A DNA stretch of 64,000 nucleotides from Glebionis coronaria (GCA_025667525.1 CM046879.1:356743628-356807627); one strand, 5' to 3'; counted from the first letter of the stretch, positions 1-11,331 are shown. The notes: generated by a model not told the origin, from the sequence alone. Made by a program: numbers and translations.

Positions 1-853
1 AATGTGAGGCGTTGACAGGATATGATCCATCGTTGACACATGTTGATCCGGTAACTGGGTGCATGTATGAATCCTTCTGATCAAATTGACCTTCACTATG
101 TGAGAAGAACGCCATGTTTCCATTGGTAGACTTACTTCCATGATCCAAAAGAGTTTCATTCTCCAACACCCTCAGTTTGTTGTAAACATCATCAAAAGTA
201 TAACTTTTGTGAGTGTTGTTGGAAATTATAGATCTTGCCTCAATCTTCCATGCATCACCAAGGGTTTTAAGAAAAGTGGCATTAATGTCAACATCACCAT
301 TTATTGTCCCCATGAAGGACAACTTGCTTGTAATGTCAAGAAGTCTGCTTCTCACACTACTTAGCTTCTCATTAGGTTGAGCCTTAAAAACAGCATACTC
401 ATGTAAGAGTTGCTTCTTTTTCTCTTCTATAGTATCAGCATTACCACCATAGGCAACTTCAAGGGCTGCCCAAAGGTCTTTTGCAGACTCATTACCTCTA
501 TATTTGTGCTGATTTTCATATCCCAAAGAGAGTTTCAGAATGCTTAGGGTTTTCATATCAACCCTTCTCTTTGCTATGTCCTCAGTAGACACAGCTCTAC
601 CATCTTCAGGTTTTTCTTTTCTATCTGCTTCAGAGCATCCTTGAACAGCTGTTCTTGTAGCTATGGCAGCTTCAATCTTTCGAGCTTTATCGAATGTGTT
701 TCCATATTCAATGATTTCCCATAGGGTGTAATCATGGATTTGTAGATATTGCTCAAAGTTGAACTTCCATAGCTCAAAATTGTCTGCATCTATCATGGGA
801 ATCTTAATGTTGTGGTTTGAGGAGGAGGAGGAGTTTGTTTCTGGGGTAGACAT
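1..853 (-). CDS. gag: Ty1/copia Gag, N-terminal part (element C1), runs off the window
   Basis: Reading leftwards from the ATG at 853 I find an open frame of about 284 codons with no stop before the window edge. After a Ser/Asn-rich start, the protein has the copia Gag layout (UBN2 / Retrotran_gag_2 type): a DNFELWKFNFEQYL segment near residue 22, a KDLWAALE segment near residue 130, then helical EEKKKQLLHEYAVFKAQPNEK. Gag forms the cytoplasmic virus-like particle that packages element RNA. Zinc knuckle and pol would lie outside the window. It lies about 85 bases downstream of a clear PBS and 5' LTR on the same strand, so the start is well supported. It is the only coding segment here without a visible break. 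Lineage within copia is not determined. Confidence 0.85.
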   Translation of the reverse strand, partial: MSTPETNSSSSSNHNIKIPMIDADNFELWKFNFEQYLQIHDYTLWEIIEYGNTFDKARKIEAAIATRTAVQGCSEADRKEKPEDGRAVSTEDIAKRRVDMKTLSILKLSLGYENQHKYRGNESAKDLWAALEVAYGGNADTIEEKKKQLLHEYAVFKAQPNEKLSSVRSRLLDITSKLSFMGTINGDVDINATFLKTLGDAWKIEARSIISNNTHKSYTFDDVYNKLRVLENETLLDHGSKSTNGNMAFFSHSEGQFDQKDSYMHPVTGSTCVNDGSYPVNASH

Positions 854-936
854 GGTGTTTTTAGGGTTTTAGGGAAATTAGGGTTTTTTGGTAGTTTAGG
901 GTTCTTGTGTTCTTTTAGATCAAAGTTTCTCAACAA

Positions 937-948
937 GCTCTGATACCA
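937..948 (-). other. Primer-binding site of C1 (tRNA-iMet type)
   Basis: On the minus strand this reads TGGTATCAGAGC, the usual plant copia site complementary to the 3' end of initiator methionine tRNA. It sits two bases inside the end of the 951-1467 LTR, which fixes the element's orientation as minus. Confidence 0.93.
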
Positions 949-950
949 CT

Positions 951-1467
951 TGTTGATCCCAAACTTAGATCGATTTAGCTTGTGTAAACGAGATTAGATC
1001 AAGGTAAACACGTAGAGAAACATTATTGGTATATAAAACGATTTAAGTGTTATGCGGAATTAACACTCAAACAAGAACACACAAACAGTTGTAAAACAAA
1101 CTTTCACTTGATTGATAATAATGAACTTGCTTACAATGAAAGTGTTAAACGTATGAAAAACTTATATGAAACATAACCTAAATGTCTTCTTTTATAGACA
1201 TAAAAAGCCTTGTACAAGAGTCTACGTATCAGCTATTCAAGGTAAAGATAATTATAGAAAATACATTGTTGATCCTATCTTTACTAGAAACAAACTAGAA
1301 ACATAATACACGTAGACCATATCTTCCCATCAGTGCTTGTCTTCAACTTATCAACGCTTGACTTCTTTTTGTCAACGCTTGATCTGTCAATGTTTGTTTT
1401 CTTCTTATCAACGCTTGTTTTCTTCTTGTCAGCGTTCAAGTGTACTGGCTACATTTTATTCCCAACA
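951..1467 (-). repeat. 5' LTR of copia element C1
   Basis: The 517-bp segment has TG...CA ends with a short terminal inverted repeat (TGTTG / CAACA), is bounded inside by the PBS, and outside abruptly enters the tail of a G1-type LTR. In element orientation it starts TGTTGGGAAT. The upstream (U3) part holds five direct repeats of a TCAACGCTTG-like motif between 1350 and 1438. A TATA box lies at 1189-1196. The partner 3' LTR is outside the window. Confidence 0.88.
1189..1196 (-). promoter_or_regulatory. Likely TATA box of the C1 LTR promoter
   Basis: Minus-strand TATAAAAG lies in the middle of the LTR, downstream of the U3 repeats. This is the expected place for the retrotransposon promoter. 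Inferred from motif and position only. Confidence 0.6.
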
Positions 1468-1521
1468 GTTTTGGCTTGGTTATTATTATAACTAAGTGGT
1501 AAAAGGATAAGTGTTTTCACA
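1468..1521 (-). repeat. Start of the G1 3' LTR, cut by C1
   Basis: These bases match the outer end of the G1 5' LTR (17246-17301) and of a third copy (about 43821-43876): all three run from GTTTTGGCT to TTCACA or TTACACA. The rest of this LTR must lie beyond C1, outside the window. GTTTT at 1468-1472 would be the C1 target duplication, but its partner cannot be seen. Confidence 0.8.
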
Positions 1522-3217
1522 TTTATTAAATTCCCTACACTTGAGCATTGCAATGTCCTCATGCAATGCATTAATTACAAAGCAAGTTTTACATTTTTTT
1601 TATCACAATCAATCCACATTGACCTTTATTAAAGAGACAAAATATTTAAAGGAGGAAAACAAGTAAAAAGATCAAAAACTTACCTTAGGGTTTTGGAATG
1701 TCATGAATGATTATCATCCTCAAGTTTCATGTTCCCCATACCAAGCTTAAAAACGAGATCATTGTTATTATAAGTTAGCAAACTATCACAAACTCATGTG
1801 GGCCAGTTATTTACTTAGACTCCCTTATTCCTAGGTGTATCTCTTATATTTTATTGATGTCTTGAATGATCACGAGGATGCATTGTTGACTTATCTTGAA
1901 AGTTTATTAGGCCGAAAATAAAGTGGGACAATTTAATCAATAGTTAGCTAAAGGACAAAATCTTTTAAAACTACTTCTCGGGACCTCATAAAGTTCATAT
2001 CTTGGCATAACTCGCTTCACGATTTGAGACCTTTCTCGGACCGATATTTGGCAGAGACTTCATACTTCAAATCTTGAGAGACGTTCATGAAATAATGGTC
2101 TTCTCTTCATAATAGGAGTTTCTTCACTTGAACTTTTTGAGAGATTCTTCATATTTGGACCACGACTTCTTCATTTTTCTCCAATCTTTATCTGGGACTT
2201 TGATATACAACGATCCGCCTCCTTTTAGGATTTGGATCTATTTATCCTCATACCTTGTTAGGGCCTTTTTGGATAGACTTCTCCATGATCTTTAGGGGAG
2301 TATTTGCTTTTCTTCGTATGTCTCGATCCTTCATATTGATTTTTGATAAATGATTCTTCACATCACTTGGGATATTTAGCAACAAAATGTAGCCCTCATG
2401 TCTTGTTAGGACCTTTTCGGAGTCGCCAATCTTCGCATCCCGCTTCAATAAGTTATGCCTTAGCTATGAACTCTAATTAATAACGAGCAACTTTTAAACG
2501 ATCTTGTGCTAGAAGCTAAGTAACTTTTCAAATCGTACGACCTTACATTAAATATTGTATCAAGCGATGGGAGAAAAAGCTTATAATCAACTCACATAAA
2601 TTCATGAGAGAATACCAAACTTATAATTGACTCTATCATCTCTCGTTCTCCATAATTTAAAATCTCAAGGAATGAGACTCGTGGATGCTTAGCCTATTAA
2701 ATCAAAGTTTTGGGTTTTCAACTCGTCTATAGGATCTTGCAACTTCTTATACTTTTTCAAGTTTAGAATTCACATTTTAAAGTTCCCTTGATAAAAGACT
2801 TTCTAGGATTAATTATAGGAACTTGCGAAAAGTTCTTGTTCTTAACTCGTGAGAGTTAAGACTTTCGCGTTTTAAAGTTCCCTATATAAAAGCCTAGCAA
2901 AACTTGACTTAAACACGTTAAGGATACTAGCTAGAGTAAACTGGGATAAGTAAACTCGGGTTGAGTCAAAAGATTTATGACGTTGAAAAATTTTAAACCA
3001 CTTTATTAAAATTTATTCTAACAAAGAAAGAAAATAACTATAACAAAGGTAGATACAACTAGGCCAAAATAGATCAAAAATTTTGAAAAATGTTGAAAAA
3101 TCAATTTTCCGGTTAAAATGAGGACAAATACAAGGAAAAGCCCACTTAACTTCGATAGAAGTCCCCCCTACACTTAATAAAAACATTATCCTCAATTTTT
3201 AAGCATGTGGAAGTAAA
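1522..3217 (-). other. 3' non-coding region of G1
   Basis: No credible gene. Just inside the LTR, near 1530-1540, is a short pyrimidine tract (purine tract on the minus strand) that could be the PPT. The stretch about 2100-2530 resembles, inverted, the 3' non-coding region of G2 (about 19430-19960): shared landmarks include CTAGAAGCTAAGTAAC, AAGGAGGCGGATCGTTG and repeated CCTAACAAGG. This confirms it as post-coding Athila DNA. The short frames at 2248-2448 and 3013-3195 are not conserved or domain-bearing. Confidence 0.7.
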
Positions 3218-3222
3218 CTCCC
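3218..3222. repeat. Target-site duplication of L1, left copy
   Basis: CTCCC directly precedes the TGTA start of the left LTR and is repeated at 11850-11854 directly after the right LTR. A 5-bp duplication is the normal size for LTR retrotransposons. Confidence 0.85.
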
Positions 3223-3260
3223 TGTATTTATCCACTGTGCGCGGTTCCTTATGTGTACCT

Positions 3261-3286
3261 GCGGTTCTTTATCAATAAAGAACCGC
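3261..3286. repeat. Palindrome module, copy 1 (L1 3' LTR)
   Basis: A perfect 12-bp stem, GCGGTTCTTTAT, with a 2-base centre CA. Flanking partial arms at 3241-3250 (GCGGTTCCTT) and 3301-3306 (AACCGC) extend it. It is one of eight such modules in L1/L2. Confidence 0.85.
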
Positions 3287-4612
3287 CGGTCCATTTACAG
3301 AACCGCCGACAGTGAACTTAACCTTTTGTTGCATGTTAAACTTTGACAATCCTTTGTATCAAATTCTCGATCAAGCTTGACTAGATATGAGATGTGTTTG
3401 ATTGAAAGATAAATACTACAAGTAAGTAAACACACAAACACATCAAATCAAGAGTACATCAAGAAATAGTCTAAACACTAAGCACACACGTACTAAGCAT
3501 AAGCTTTTCCGCAACTATGATGTTTAGACTAAGTGATGTACACTTGACCATAATCTAAACACGAAGCACACACGTAATAAGCCTTAGCTTTTCCGCAACT
3601 TAGATGTTTAGATTATGAGATGCACACAACACACAACATATAAATACATTTATAATAGTAAAGACATAAATGTAAAGGAAAGTACCGACACGATGATTTA
3701 TAGTGGTTCGGTCACAAAGCTCCTCTTCGCCCTACTCCACTCCTCGAGTACACCTTACTCGAGAGTTACTTCACTAGTCAACAAACTCCTTAAGGTGGAG
3801 AAACCATACACAACGTCGCTTATCGAATTTCCGACCCTAAGCTAAAAGTCGAGTCCTAATCTTAGGTAGGACCAATCTACACAACGTCGCCCACTTTAAC
3901 ATTTAACGACACAAGGCTAGATGTCGAGTTCTAATCGAAAGCTAGAACCAATCTTCACGACTCTTCACTTTGAAGCTAAGTGAGAACTTCACACAACACA
4001 ACTACTAATCACTTTAAAGCTAAGTGAGAACTCACAAGAAACAAACACATCACTTTAGAGTTTAGTGAGAACTACCTAGACACAACCACATCACTTTAGA
4101 GTTTAGTGAGAACTACCAAGACACAACCTAATCTACCCACTAGTTATGTTTTATGGCCCAACATAACAAACCTTGTGTTTTATGGCCTAAACACATAAAC
4201 CATATAGATCTAAGCACGCAACACTTAGATCTGTACCTCTAACACTATATCCAAGTACTAACAAGACTTGGATCTACACAACTAACACCTAATCCAAGGA
4301 TACACATCACTTGGATATTCTACCCTTACAAACACATCCAAGTGTACCCAACACTTGGATCTTCTACATATACATAGTAGGAAGAGTAAAAACATAACTT
4401 AGATCTATAGAAGGAAAGATCTTCATCATGTAGTGAACCCAACACATCATGGTAATGATAGTGTTCTTCTCTTTGCACTTGTGAGGATGAGGAGATTGAA
4501 GATGGAATCACATCTTAAACAAGATTAATCAAAACTAACTAATCAAGGATCTAAGATGGTTTTTGAAAGAAACTGTGCAAAAAGGGTTGAAAGAAAACCT
4601 GGAAATGATCCA

Positions 4613-4621
4613 CTATTTATA
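4613..4621 (-). promoter_or_regulatory. Likely TATA box of the L1 3' LTR
   Basis: Minus-strand TATAAATAG lies about 30 bases downstream, in element orientation, of the palindrome module at 4651-4714. The same arrangement recurs in the other LTR and in L2. Confidence 0.65.
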
Positions 4622-4650
4622 GGACAACATTGCAACGGTCAAAAACACCC

Positions 4651-4714
4651 GCGGTTCCTTATCTCTACCCGCGGTACCTTATCAATAAGGAACCGCGGGT
4701 TCCTTTAAGGAACC
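4651..4714. repeat. Palindrome module, copy 2 (L1 3' LTR, next to the TATA box)
   Basis: Contains GCGGTTCCTTAT at 4651-4662, a 26-bp near-palindrome at 4671-4696 with one mismatch pair, and a second palindrome, GGTTCCTTTAAGGAACC, at 4698-4714. Confidence 0.85.
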
Positions 4715-5138
4715 TCTGCGTCGGAGTCCGTGCAAATTTGTCCTTTAGTGGGGATATGCCATGTGGGATAGTTTATACCCTCAAAGGATATTCCTTTGGC
4801 ATATGGAATATGCCAAATTCAAATTTCCATTTTCTTTTTAATAAAAAATTTTCTTAAAAATAAATTTAATTAAAATCTTTTGTCACATTTGATTAAAATG
4901 TGAGTTTTAAGAAAATATTAATCCTTGATCACTTAGTTAGGTTAATGACATGTTTGTACATACCTTGAGTGATTCATGCCGAATGCGGTCTTGGAGGTGT
5001 CGAGAGAAGTATATAAATGTATTCTTGAGTGATTACGAGTACTTAACATTTTACATAATGTATTGCGAATTATACGTTTGTCATCAACAAAACACAAAGA
5101 GATTATATCGACAAAGCATCGTAATGTTTGCACTAACA

Positions 5139-5152
5139 ATCTCCCCCTTTTT
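5139..5152 (-). other. Polypurine tract of L1
   Basis: Minus-strand AAAAAGGGGGAGAT immediately precedes the 3' LTR start. This is the expected primer site for plus-strand DNA synthesis. Similar C-rich tracts on the plus strand recur at about 5219-5230, 5510-5518 and 5527-5535. Confidence 0.85.
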
Positions 5153-6448
5153 GATGATGAAAAATAAGTAAACCGCAACACATATTAAAATGCATAAGTT
5201 ACTCGTTTACACTTACTTCTCCCCCTTTTGTCGAATCAAAAAGGTAGTCTTCATTTGTAGAAGAGGAGGATTGACTTCGAGAGAACATGCATCCAAAAAT
5301 CTAATCATCCAAACCATACACCCATCATAACAAAATATTGAGATTGCGTCATCCTAGTGAAGTCTTCAATCACCATAGGTTAACCAACTCCAAGCATAAT
5401 CATATGCTTATCTACGAGTGTCCAAAATGCATTACTTTCAAGATGTTCGATGAATGCAATTTTAGTGAGTCAACGATCACCAATGTAATGACTTGAACTC
5501 TTGCAAATGCTCCCCCTTGATATGAGCTCCCCCTTGCTTGAGACACCAACAAAACAAGAATAGTGACGAGCTACAAAAATGGGTTAGAAGTGTCCTACAA
5601 AACAAGGTTAGTAGACAAGAGCATATATAAAAAGAGGATGATAAACAAGTCGTTTGCACAAACAATGACAAGCATTGAAGAAAGAAGTGTGCACGCGATG
5701 CTATCAAACAAAAATAAATAAATAAAGGAGAGGATCGTGACAAGATCAATTCACAATTTTTGGAATAGAGATAGAAAAGAAACATCCATACCAATTGTAA
5801 TGATAATATGTCAAAGGGTAAAAAGCTTAGAATTTTTGGAATCACCCAAGAAAATTCAATATTTAACCATCAACTCTCAAAAAAAAACAAGGAGAGGATT
5901 TTGAGGAAATCAATTCAAAATTGTTGGAATAGAGGTAGAAAAGAAACATCCAAGAATTTGAAGATATCATCTCAAGGGGTAAAAAAATTAGAATTGATGG
6001 AATCACCCATACCAATTGTAAATTTTAACCGCAATCAACTCTCAAAAAGAGGAACAAAAATATCTCAACCTAGAGACATTTTTGACCAAAAAAATAAAGG
6101 AAAACCAAAAGCGGATAAATCGACGCTTTAAGAAAAAATTCGGGATATAGGACATTATAGGCAAAAATACGTATGAATGTCGACACCAAATGGTGTTTAG
6201 CATACGATAAACTACATGCTCAAAGTTTCGTAGCTCTTATCAATCATTATGGATGTTCAAAGAACAATTACATGATGAGGAAAGGGTAAGGCTCCACTCA
6301 ACTTAGTTTAGAAAGACTAGAAGAAAGAGACTCGACTTACAAGAGCATGATTAAAATGAATTGAGAGATACTCAACAAAGAAGTTAAGGATAACTTCAAG
6401 AAACTCAAAAGAGAAAAAGACCAAAACGAACAAAGTGACTCAATGGTT

Positions 6449-6525
6449 GCGGTTCGTTAAATAGGTCCGTGGTTCATTATCAATAATGAGATCCAAGGTT
6501 ATTTGAGGAACCGTGAACATTGGGT
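6449..6525. repeat. Palindrome module, copy 3 (L1 interior, degraded)
   Basis: GCGGTTCGTT, then GGTTCATTATCAATAATGA (6471-6489), then GAGGAACCG. Same order as the LTR copies but with several substitutions. Confidence 0.6.
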
Positions 6526-6939
6526 GTCCAAAACCGATTATTGACTCAAAGGAAAATCACTTGGTCAACCAATTTAACATAAGATGCTAAATGTATTGAA
6601 AGTCAATGCTTCGGATATGACTTTTAACAATTGAATTGCAATTGCAAGTTATAATTACTTGAATATTTCAAAAGAAATTTTAAGTTGTCAATCTTACTAG
6701 GAGAGGAATTAGATATAAATCTAACTTTCCTTGACAACCGAGTGAGAAAATAAAGAAGAAAAGAAAGATCACGAGAATAACGAGATCCAAGACATAAAGA
6801 AAAATCATGTTGAAAAACATGAAGGGAAAAACAAGAGAATAAAGATCATACAAAGATGTATGAAACTCAAGCCTAAAACTTAAGCATAATTTTAATCCAA
6901 GTTACACTAGAAAACTAAGATTTGCTTAAATTGGATGTC

Positions 6940-7359
6940 TTAGCAATAAGAAATCCACATGCTTAAATGAAAGACAAGGGTGGTGGCGGAATTTGGTGGG
7001 GTGAAAGGTGAAGTCACCAAGGGTTCAACAAAGTCATTCACAATAGGAATGCTTTGGATGGGTTGAGGTTGGGTAGTCACATCCAAGAGAGTACTTGGAG
7101 TGAAGGGTGAGGTTAGTTCATTCATTCTAGATTGGAATAAAGAGGAGGTAGAACCATGAGAATGGTTGGTACCATGGGTTGAGGTAGTCTTGCATGGAGC
7201 AAGAGGTGGTGAGGGTGATGAAGAGATGAGAATTGGAACAATCTCATTCTTGGGTGTGTGAAAGGGTGAAGAGTTAAGTTTGGGTAACTTAATCTTAATT
7301 TTGAGGTGCCTCTTTGAAGAGGAGGTTTTGGATGAATTAGAGGTTCTTGTAGAAACCAT
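6940..7359 (-). CDS. Ser/Thr/Pro-rich protein inside L1, unknown
   Basis: A 139-residue frame from an ATG at 7359. It begins MVSTRTSNSSKTSSSKR, is basic over residues 10-30 and then rich in Ser, Thr and Pro, with no Cys-His knuckle, protease motif or transmembrane stretch. A start of the form MVxTRT is common for plant retroelement Gag proteins, which suggests a worn Gag N-terminus, but I cannot show this. The overlapping frame 7122-7424 is a shadow. It is the only frame of note in the L1 interior. Expression and function are unknown, and it may be an accidental open frame. Confidence 0.35.
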   Translation of the reverse strand: MVSTRTSNSSKTSSSKRHLKIKIKLPKLNSSPFHTPKNEIVPILISSSPSPPLAPCKTTSTHGTNHSHGSTSSLFQSRMNELTSPFTPSTLLDVTTQPQPIQSIPIVNDFVEPLVTSPFTPPNSATTLVFHLSMWISYC

Positions 7360-7578
7360 GGTAGTAATGGGTGGTTTAAGGGGTAAGGATGAATGGTTTG
7401 AGGTGTGAAGAACATGGCTAACAAGGTGGGTTTAAAAGGGTGAGGGGGTGATCCAAACTAGTGAAGGGTTAAAAAGGGAAAGCCCAAGATGTTTTGGGAG
7501 TGTTCAAAGGTTTGAAACAAAGATTCCAAAGGGTGTTGGAACAATAGGGAAGTTTCAGAAAACCCGAATTTGAGAGCT

Positions 7579-7650
7579 TCTGCCCGGGGTTCTTTATCTC
7601 CACCGGCGGTTCCATATTGAAATGGAGTCGCGGTCTATTTAAAGAACCGC
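7579..7650. repeat. Palindrome module, copy 4 (L1 interior, degraded)
   Basis: GGTTCTTTATCTCCACC, then GCGGTTCCATATTG with a partly complementary AATGGAGTCGC arm, then AAAGAACCGCC. Module order is kept but the stem is imperfect. Confidence 0.6.
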
Positions 7651-9436
7651 CTACAGAGGCTTGGTTTAGGTGGTGAATGGAGGATTTTCCAATTAAGCAA
7701 ATCCTAGTGTTCTAGTCTAACTTATCATAAAGTCATGCTTAAGAGCAATAAAAACTAGAACACACACATAGGAAAGACACATAGGTTCAATTAGCACATA
7801 AGAAGAAAGCTAAGAAAAACCTAATGGCTACAAAAGAAAAAGACTCCTAATGACATACAAAGTTCATCAAAGTAAACTATCATTAGTCATATATAGGAAG
7901 AGCCATTTAGCCAATTTATAGAATGAGTATGAGACTATCACTAGAGGTGCTCAATTAAGGCTAAACACGATCATTTTTACGAGTTATACACCAACTCAAC
8001 TTCCCACGTGGAAGTAATTCAACCATTAGGACAAATTAAGATCCTAGTGCATGAATTCTCTAGTAGTCATTCTCAAGTTAGACAAAATGTAATTCCAACA
8101 TTTACCTAATAAAGTTTAGCAAGGATGAAACTTGCATGGCGACACAATGCATGACCTAATGAGGGCTAAGAATGCACCACTGCATATCCTGTCAAACAAT
8201 TCTAGTTAAGGTTATTTACCTTAATAGATCTTGAGGCCAATAACAATGAATTGTACAAACCAAGTTTACACAATTTGTTAGAACACTCTTGATTGGTCTT
8301 TCGGAAATGACACATTTATAAATTGCATAGCAATGTAAATTACTTGAGTATTTCGGATGAAACATCCAAGTTATCAAACCGACTCTATTGTGCCATATAA
8401 GTAATTATTAAACAAAATATATCTAACAATTTGAACAAGTAGATTCAATATAACACCATCAACACAAGTGTGAGTTATGATCCGACGTATATTATTAATA
8501 AACCACATTCATGTCTACACTAAAAAAAACATTTCAATTAGATTCGATAATGATACCAATCGTAGTTTGAATAATGCATTGATATTTAATCAAAATCTTT
8601 CTTGATTCCCACAAACACTCTTTTAAGAGAAAATAGCTAAGATTTTCAATGGGAGTTTCATGTTTTATAGTGAGACATTTATCTACTTGAACTAATAACA
8701 CAATGATCGAGTATGACGACCCAAATCAATAGTTTTGATAAGCTCCCAAAGCTTTCAAACCTAAGAGTGTTAATAAACATAACGAGGTGTACATGATATT
8801 TATATAACATATATAAACCTATAGATGTTGATCCTATATGCAATGCACAAATAATGTTGCAACCAAAATGCAAGAAATCTAGCATACATCCTAATTAAGA
8901 AAAAACTAGATACTAACAAATACCAAGCAAGGCACAAGAGACTAGACATATAAGCAATACTACTACAAATAGCAAGGAATACTTAATAATGTCTACATAT
9001 AATAATAATACACAAAGAAACACACACAAACAATTAGCTTAACACATAAAAGCATTCGTCTATGTTTTGAGTGTTAGATATACCAACGTATACATAGCTT
9101 GATCTTATTTGAAAATAGTTTTCGACACATTTCAAAATTTAATTAAGTTCAACACTTTATAAATATATCAATTTACAAAGATATATCAACAAGAGATGTC
9201 CAACTTAATATACAAGAGTAAAACACAAGTTTTACGACAAACCGAGACTCAATACTTTGGACAAAGTATAGAACTTATAAAACATTTAAATTTTAAAGTT
9301 TGAATAAAGGTTTGGAAGCATGTTTAATTGAAAGAAAACTCAATTACGTTCGAAACGCCGGGTGGCAGGACTTCTACGGACTTACGGTTGATTTTATATG
9401 ATTTTTCAAAGTTTGCAAAAATCTGAGTCAGACTGG

Positions 9437-9466
9437 CCGCGGTTCCTTATTGATAAGGAACCTCGG
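9437..9466. repeat. Palindrome module, copy 5 (L1 interior)
   Basis: CCGCGGTTCCTTAT - TG - ATAAGGAACCTCGG: a 14-bp stem with one mismatch, followed by AAAGAACCGCG at 9476-9486. Confidence 0.8.
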
Positions 9467-9864
9467 GGAAGAGATAAAGAACCGCGTCCAGAGGGCAAAA
9501 ATGGGGTTTTTGGCCAAAATCATTTGGTAACTTTTTGGAAGGACTTAGGACTCTAAAAATCATTTTAGACACATAGAACTCGTATTTTAGAGTTAATTAT
9601 GACATAATAGATTTTTATACTTCCAAACATGAAAAGATTTAATTCAAGCTATTATACAAAGTTTATTTAACACCAAAACTTGTACGAATGAAACAACAAA
9701 ACATATTTCATAAGTAATCACTCTTCATGAACAATTTGATACAAAGGTCGCCTCTATTTTTAAAAACCGTTTTCATTTTGAAAACCATTTGTTTTGAAAA
9801 ACTAGAGCAAGGATCGATCCAAGCTTTAAAGTACAATATACTTCAAAGATCTTGTGTGACCATC

Positions 9865-9876
9865 GCTCTGATACCA
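9865..9876 (-). other. Primer-binding site of L1 (tRNA-iMet type)
   Basis: Minus-strand TGGTATCAGAGC, two bases inside the 5' LTR end at 9879. It identifies the right-hand LTR as 5' and the element as minus strand. Confidence 0.92.
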
Positions 9877-9970
9877 ATTGTAGAAATTAGAAGGGGGGAT
9901 TGAATAGTTTCTAGTTAGTTTTCAAAACATTTCAGCTTAATCCACTGTGCGCGGTTCCTTATGTGTACTT

Positions 9971-9996
9971 GCGGTTCTTTATCAATAAAGAACCGC
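9971..9996. repeat. Palindrome module, copy 6 (L1 5' LTR)
   Basis: Perfect 12-bp stem GCGGTTCTTTAT around CA, identical to copy 1 and expected from LTR duplication. Confidence 0.85.
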
Positions 9997-11322
9997 CAGT
10001 CCATTTAGGGAACCGCCGATAGTGAACTTAACCTTTTGTTGCATGTTAAACTTTGACAATCCTTTGTATCAAATTCTCGATCAAGCTTGACTAGATATGA
10101 GATGTGTTTGATTGAAAGTTAAATACTACAAGTAAGTAAACTCACAAACACATCAAATCAAGAGTACATCAAGCAATAGTCTAAACACTAAGCACACACG
10201 TACTAAGCATAAGCTTTTCCGCAACTAGGATGTTTAGACTAAGTGATGTACACTTGACCATAATCTAAACACGAAGCACACACGTACTAAGCCTTAGCTT
10301 TTCCGCAACTTAGATGTTTAAATTATGAGATGCACACAACACACAACATATAAATACATTTATAATAGTAAAGACATAAATGTAAAGGAAAGTACCGACA
10401 CGATGATTTATAGTGGTTCGGTCACGAAGCTCCTCTTCGCCCTACTCCACTCCTCGAGTACACCTTACTCGAGAGTTACTTCACTTGTCAACAAACTCCT
10501 TAAGGTGGAGAAACCATACACAACGTCGCTTATCCAATTTCCAACTCTAAGCTAAAAGTTGAGTCCTAATTTTAGGTAGGACCAATCTACACAACGTCGC
10601 CCACTTCACCATTTAACGACACAAGGCTAGATGTCGAGTTCTAATCGAAAGCTAGAACCAATCTTCACGACTCTTCACTTTGAAGCTAAGTGAGAACTTC
10701 ACACAACACAACTACTAATCACTTTAAAGCTAAGTTAGAACTCACAAGACACAACCACATCACTTTAGAGTTTAGTGAGAACTACCTAGACACAACCACA
10801 TCACTTTAGAGTTTAGTGAGAACTACCAAGACACAACCTAATCTACCCGCTAGTTATGTTTTATGGCCCAACATAACAAACCTTGTGTTTTATGGCCTAA
10901 ACACATAAACCATATAGATCTAAGCACACAACACTTAGATCTATAACTCTAAAACTATATCCAAGTACTAACAAGACTTGGATCTACACAACTAACACCT
11001 AATCCAAGGATACCCATCACTTGGATATTCTACCCTTACAAACACATCAAAGTGTACCCAACACTTGGATCTTCTACATATACATAGTAGGAAGACTAAA
11101 AACATAACTTAGATCTATACAAGGAAATATCTTCATCATGTAGTAAACCCAACACATCATGGTAATGATAGTGTTCTTCTCTTTGCACTTGTGAGGATGA
11201 GGAGATTGAAGATTGAATCACATCTTAAACAAGATTAATCAAGACTAACTAATCAAGGATCTAAGATGGTTTTTGAAAGAAACTGTGAAAAAAGGGTTGA
11301 AAGAAAACCTGGAAATGATCCA

Positions 11323-11331
11323 CTATTTATA
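11323..11331 (-). promoter_or_regulatory. Likely TATA box of the L1 5' LTR
   Basis: Minus-strand TATAAATAG, in the same place relative to the palindrome module as in the 3' LTR. This copy would drive the element transcript. Confidence 0.65.

Larger units (their letters stand above)
3223..5138 (-). repeat. 3' LTR of L1
   Basis: In element orientation it starts TGTTAGTGCAAAC at 5138 and ends at 3223. It aligns with the 5' LTR over nearly its whole length with scattered substitutions: I count five in the first ~85 aligned bases. It lacks about 55 bp at the inner end: only TGTA remains before the sequence resumes at the point equal to about 9937. Short frames 3615-3845 and 4630-4857 recur in the other LTR only because the LTRs are copies; they are not genes. 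Confidence 0.88.
5153..9864 (-). other. Interior of L1, mostly non-coding
   Basis: AT-rich sequence with no recognisable retroelement domain in six frames. It contains three degraded palindrome modules (6449-6525, 7579-7650, 9437-9466), repeated G-rich tracts next to the 3' LTR and a single longer frame at 6940-7359. The frame at 5808-6131 (plus) is Lys-rich low-complexity, and those at 5477-5845 and 8679-8885 show no domain. I see nothing else to annotate. Confidence 0.7.

Noticed and set aside
3239..3310. Could the GCGGTTCC palindromes be tRNA T-arm pieces?
   Set aside because: GGTTC recalls the T-loop, but no acceptor, D or anticodon arms are present and the arms pair with each other instead.
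3615..3845. A 76-residue frame occurring almost identically at 10325-10555, at first sight a duplicated gene
   Set aside because: Both lie at the same place in the two LTRs of L1, on the opposite strand to the element, so they are copies by LTR duplication. The same holds for 4630-4857 and 11340-11567.
5477..5845. 122-residue minus-strand frame with a hydrophobic, Cys/Ser/Leu-rich composition, considered as an env-like protein in L1
   Set aside because: It spans the repeated CTCCCCCTT tracts and AT-rich non-coding sequence, is not matched in L2, and shows no family motif.
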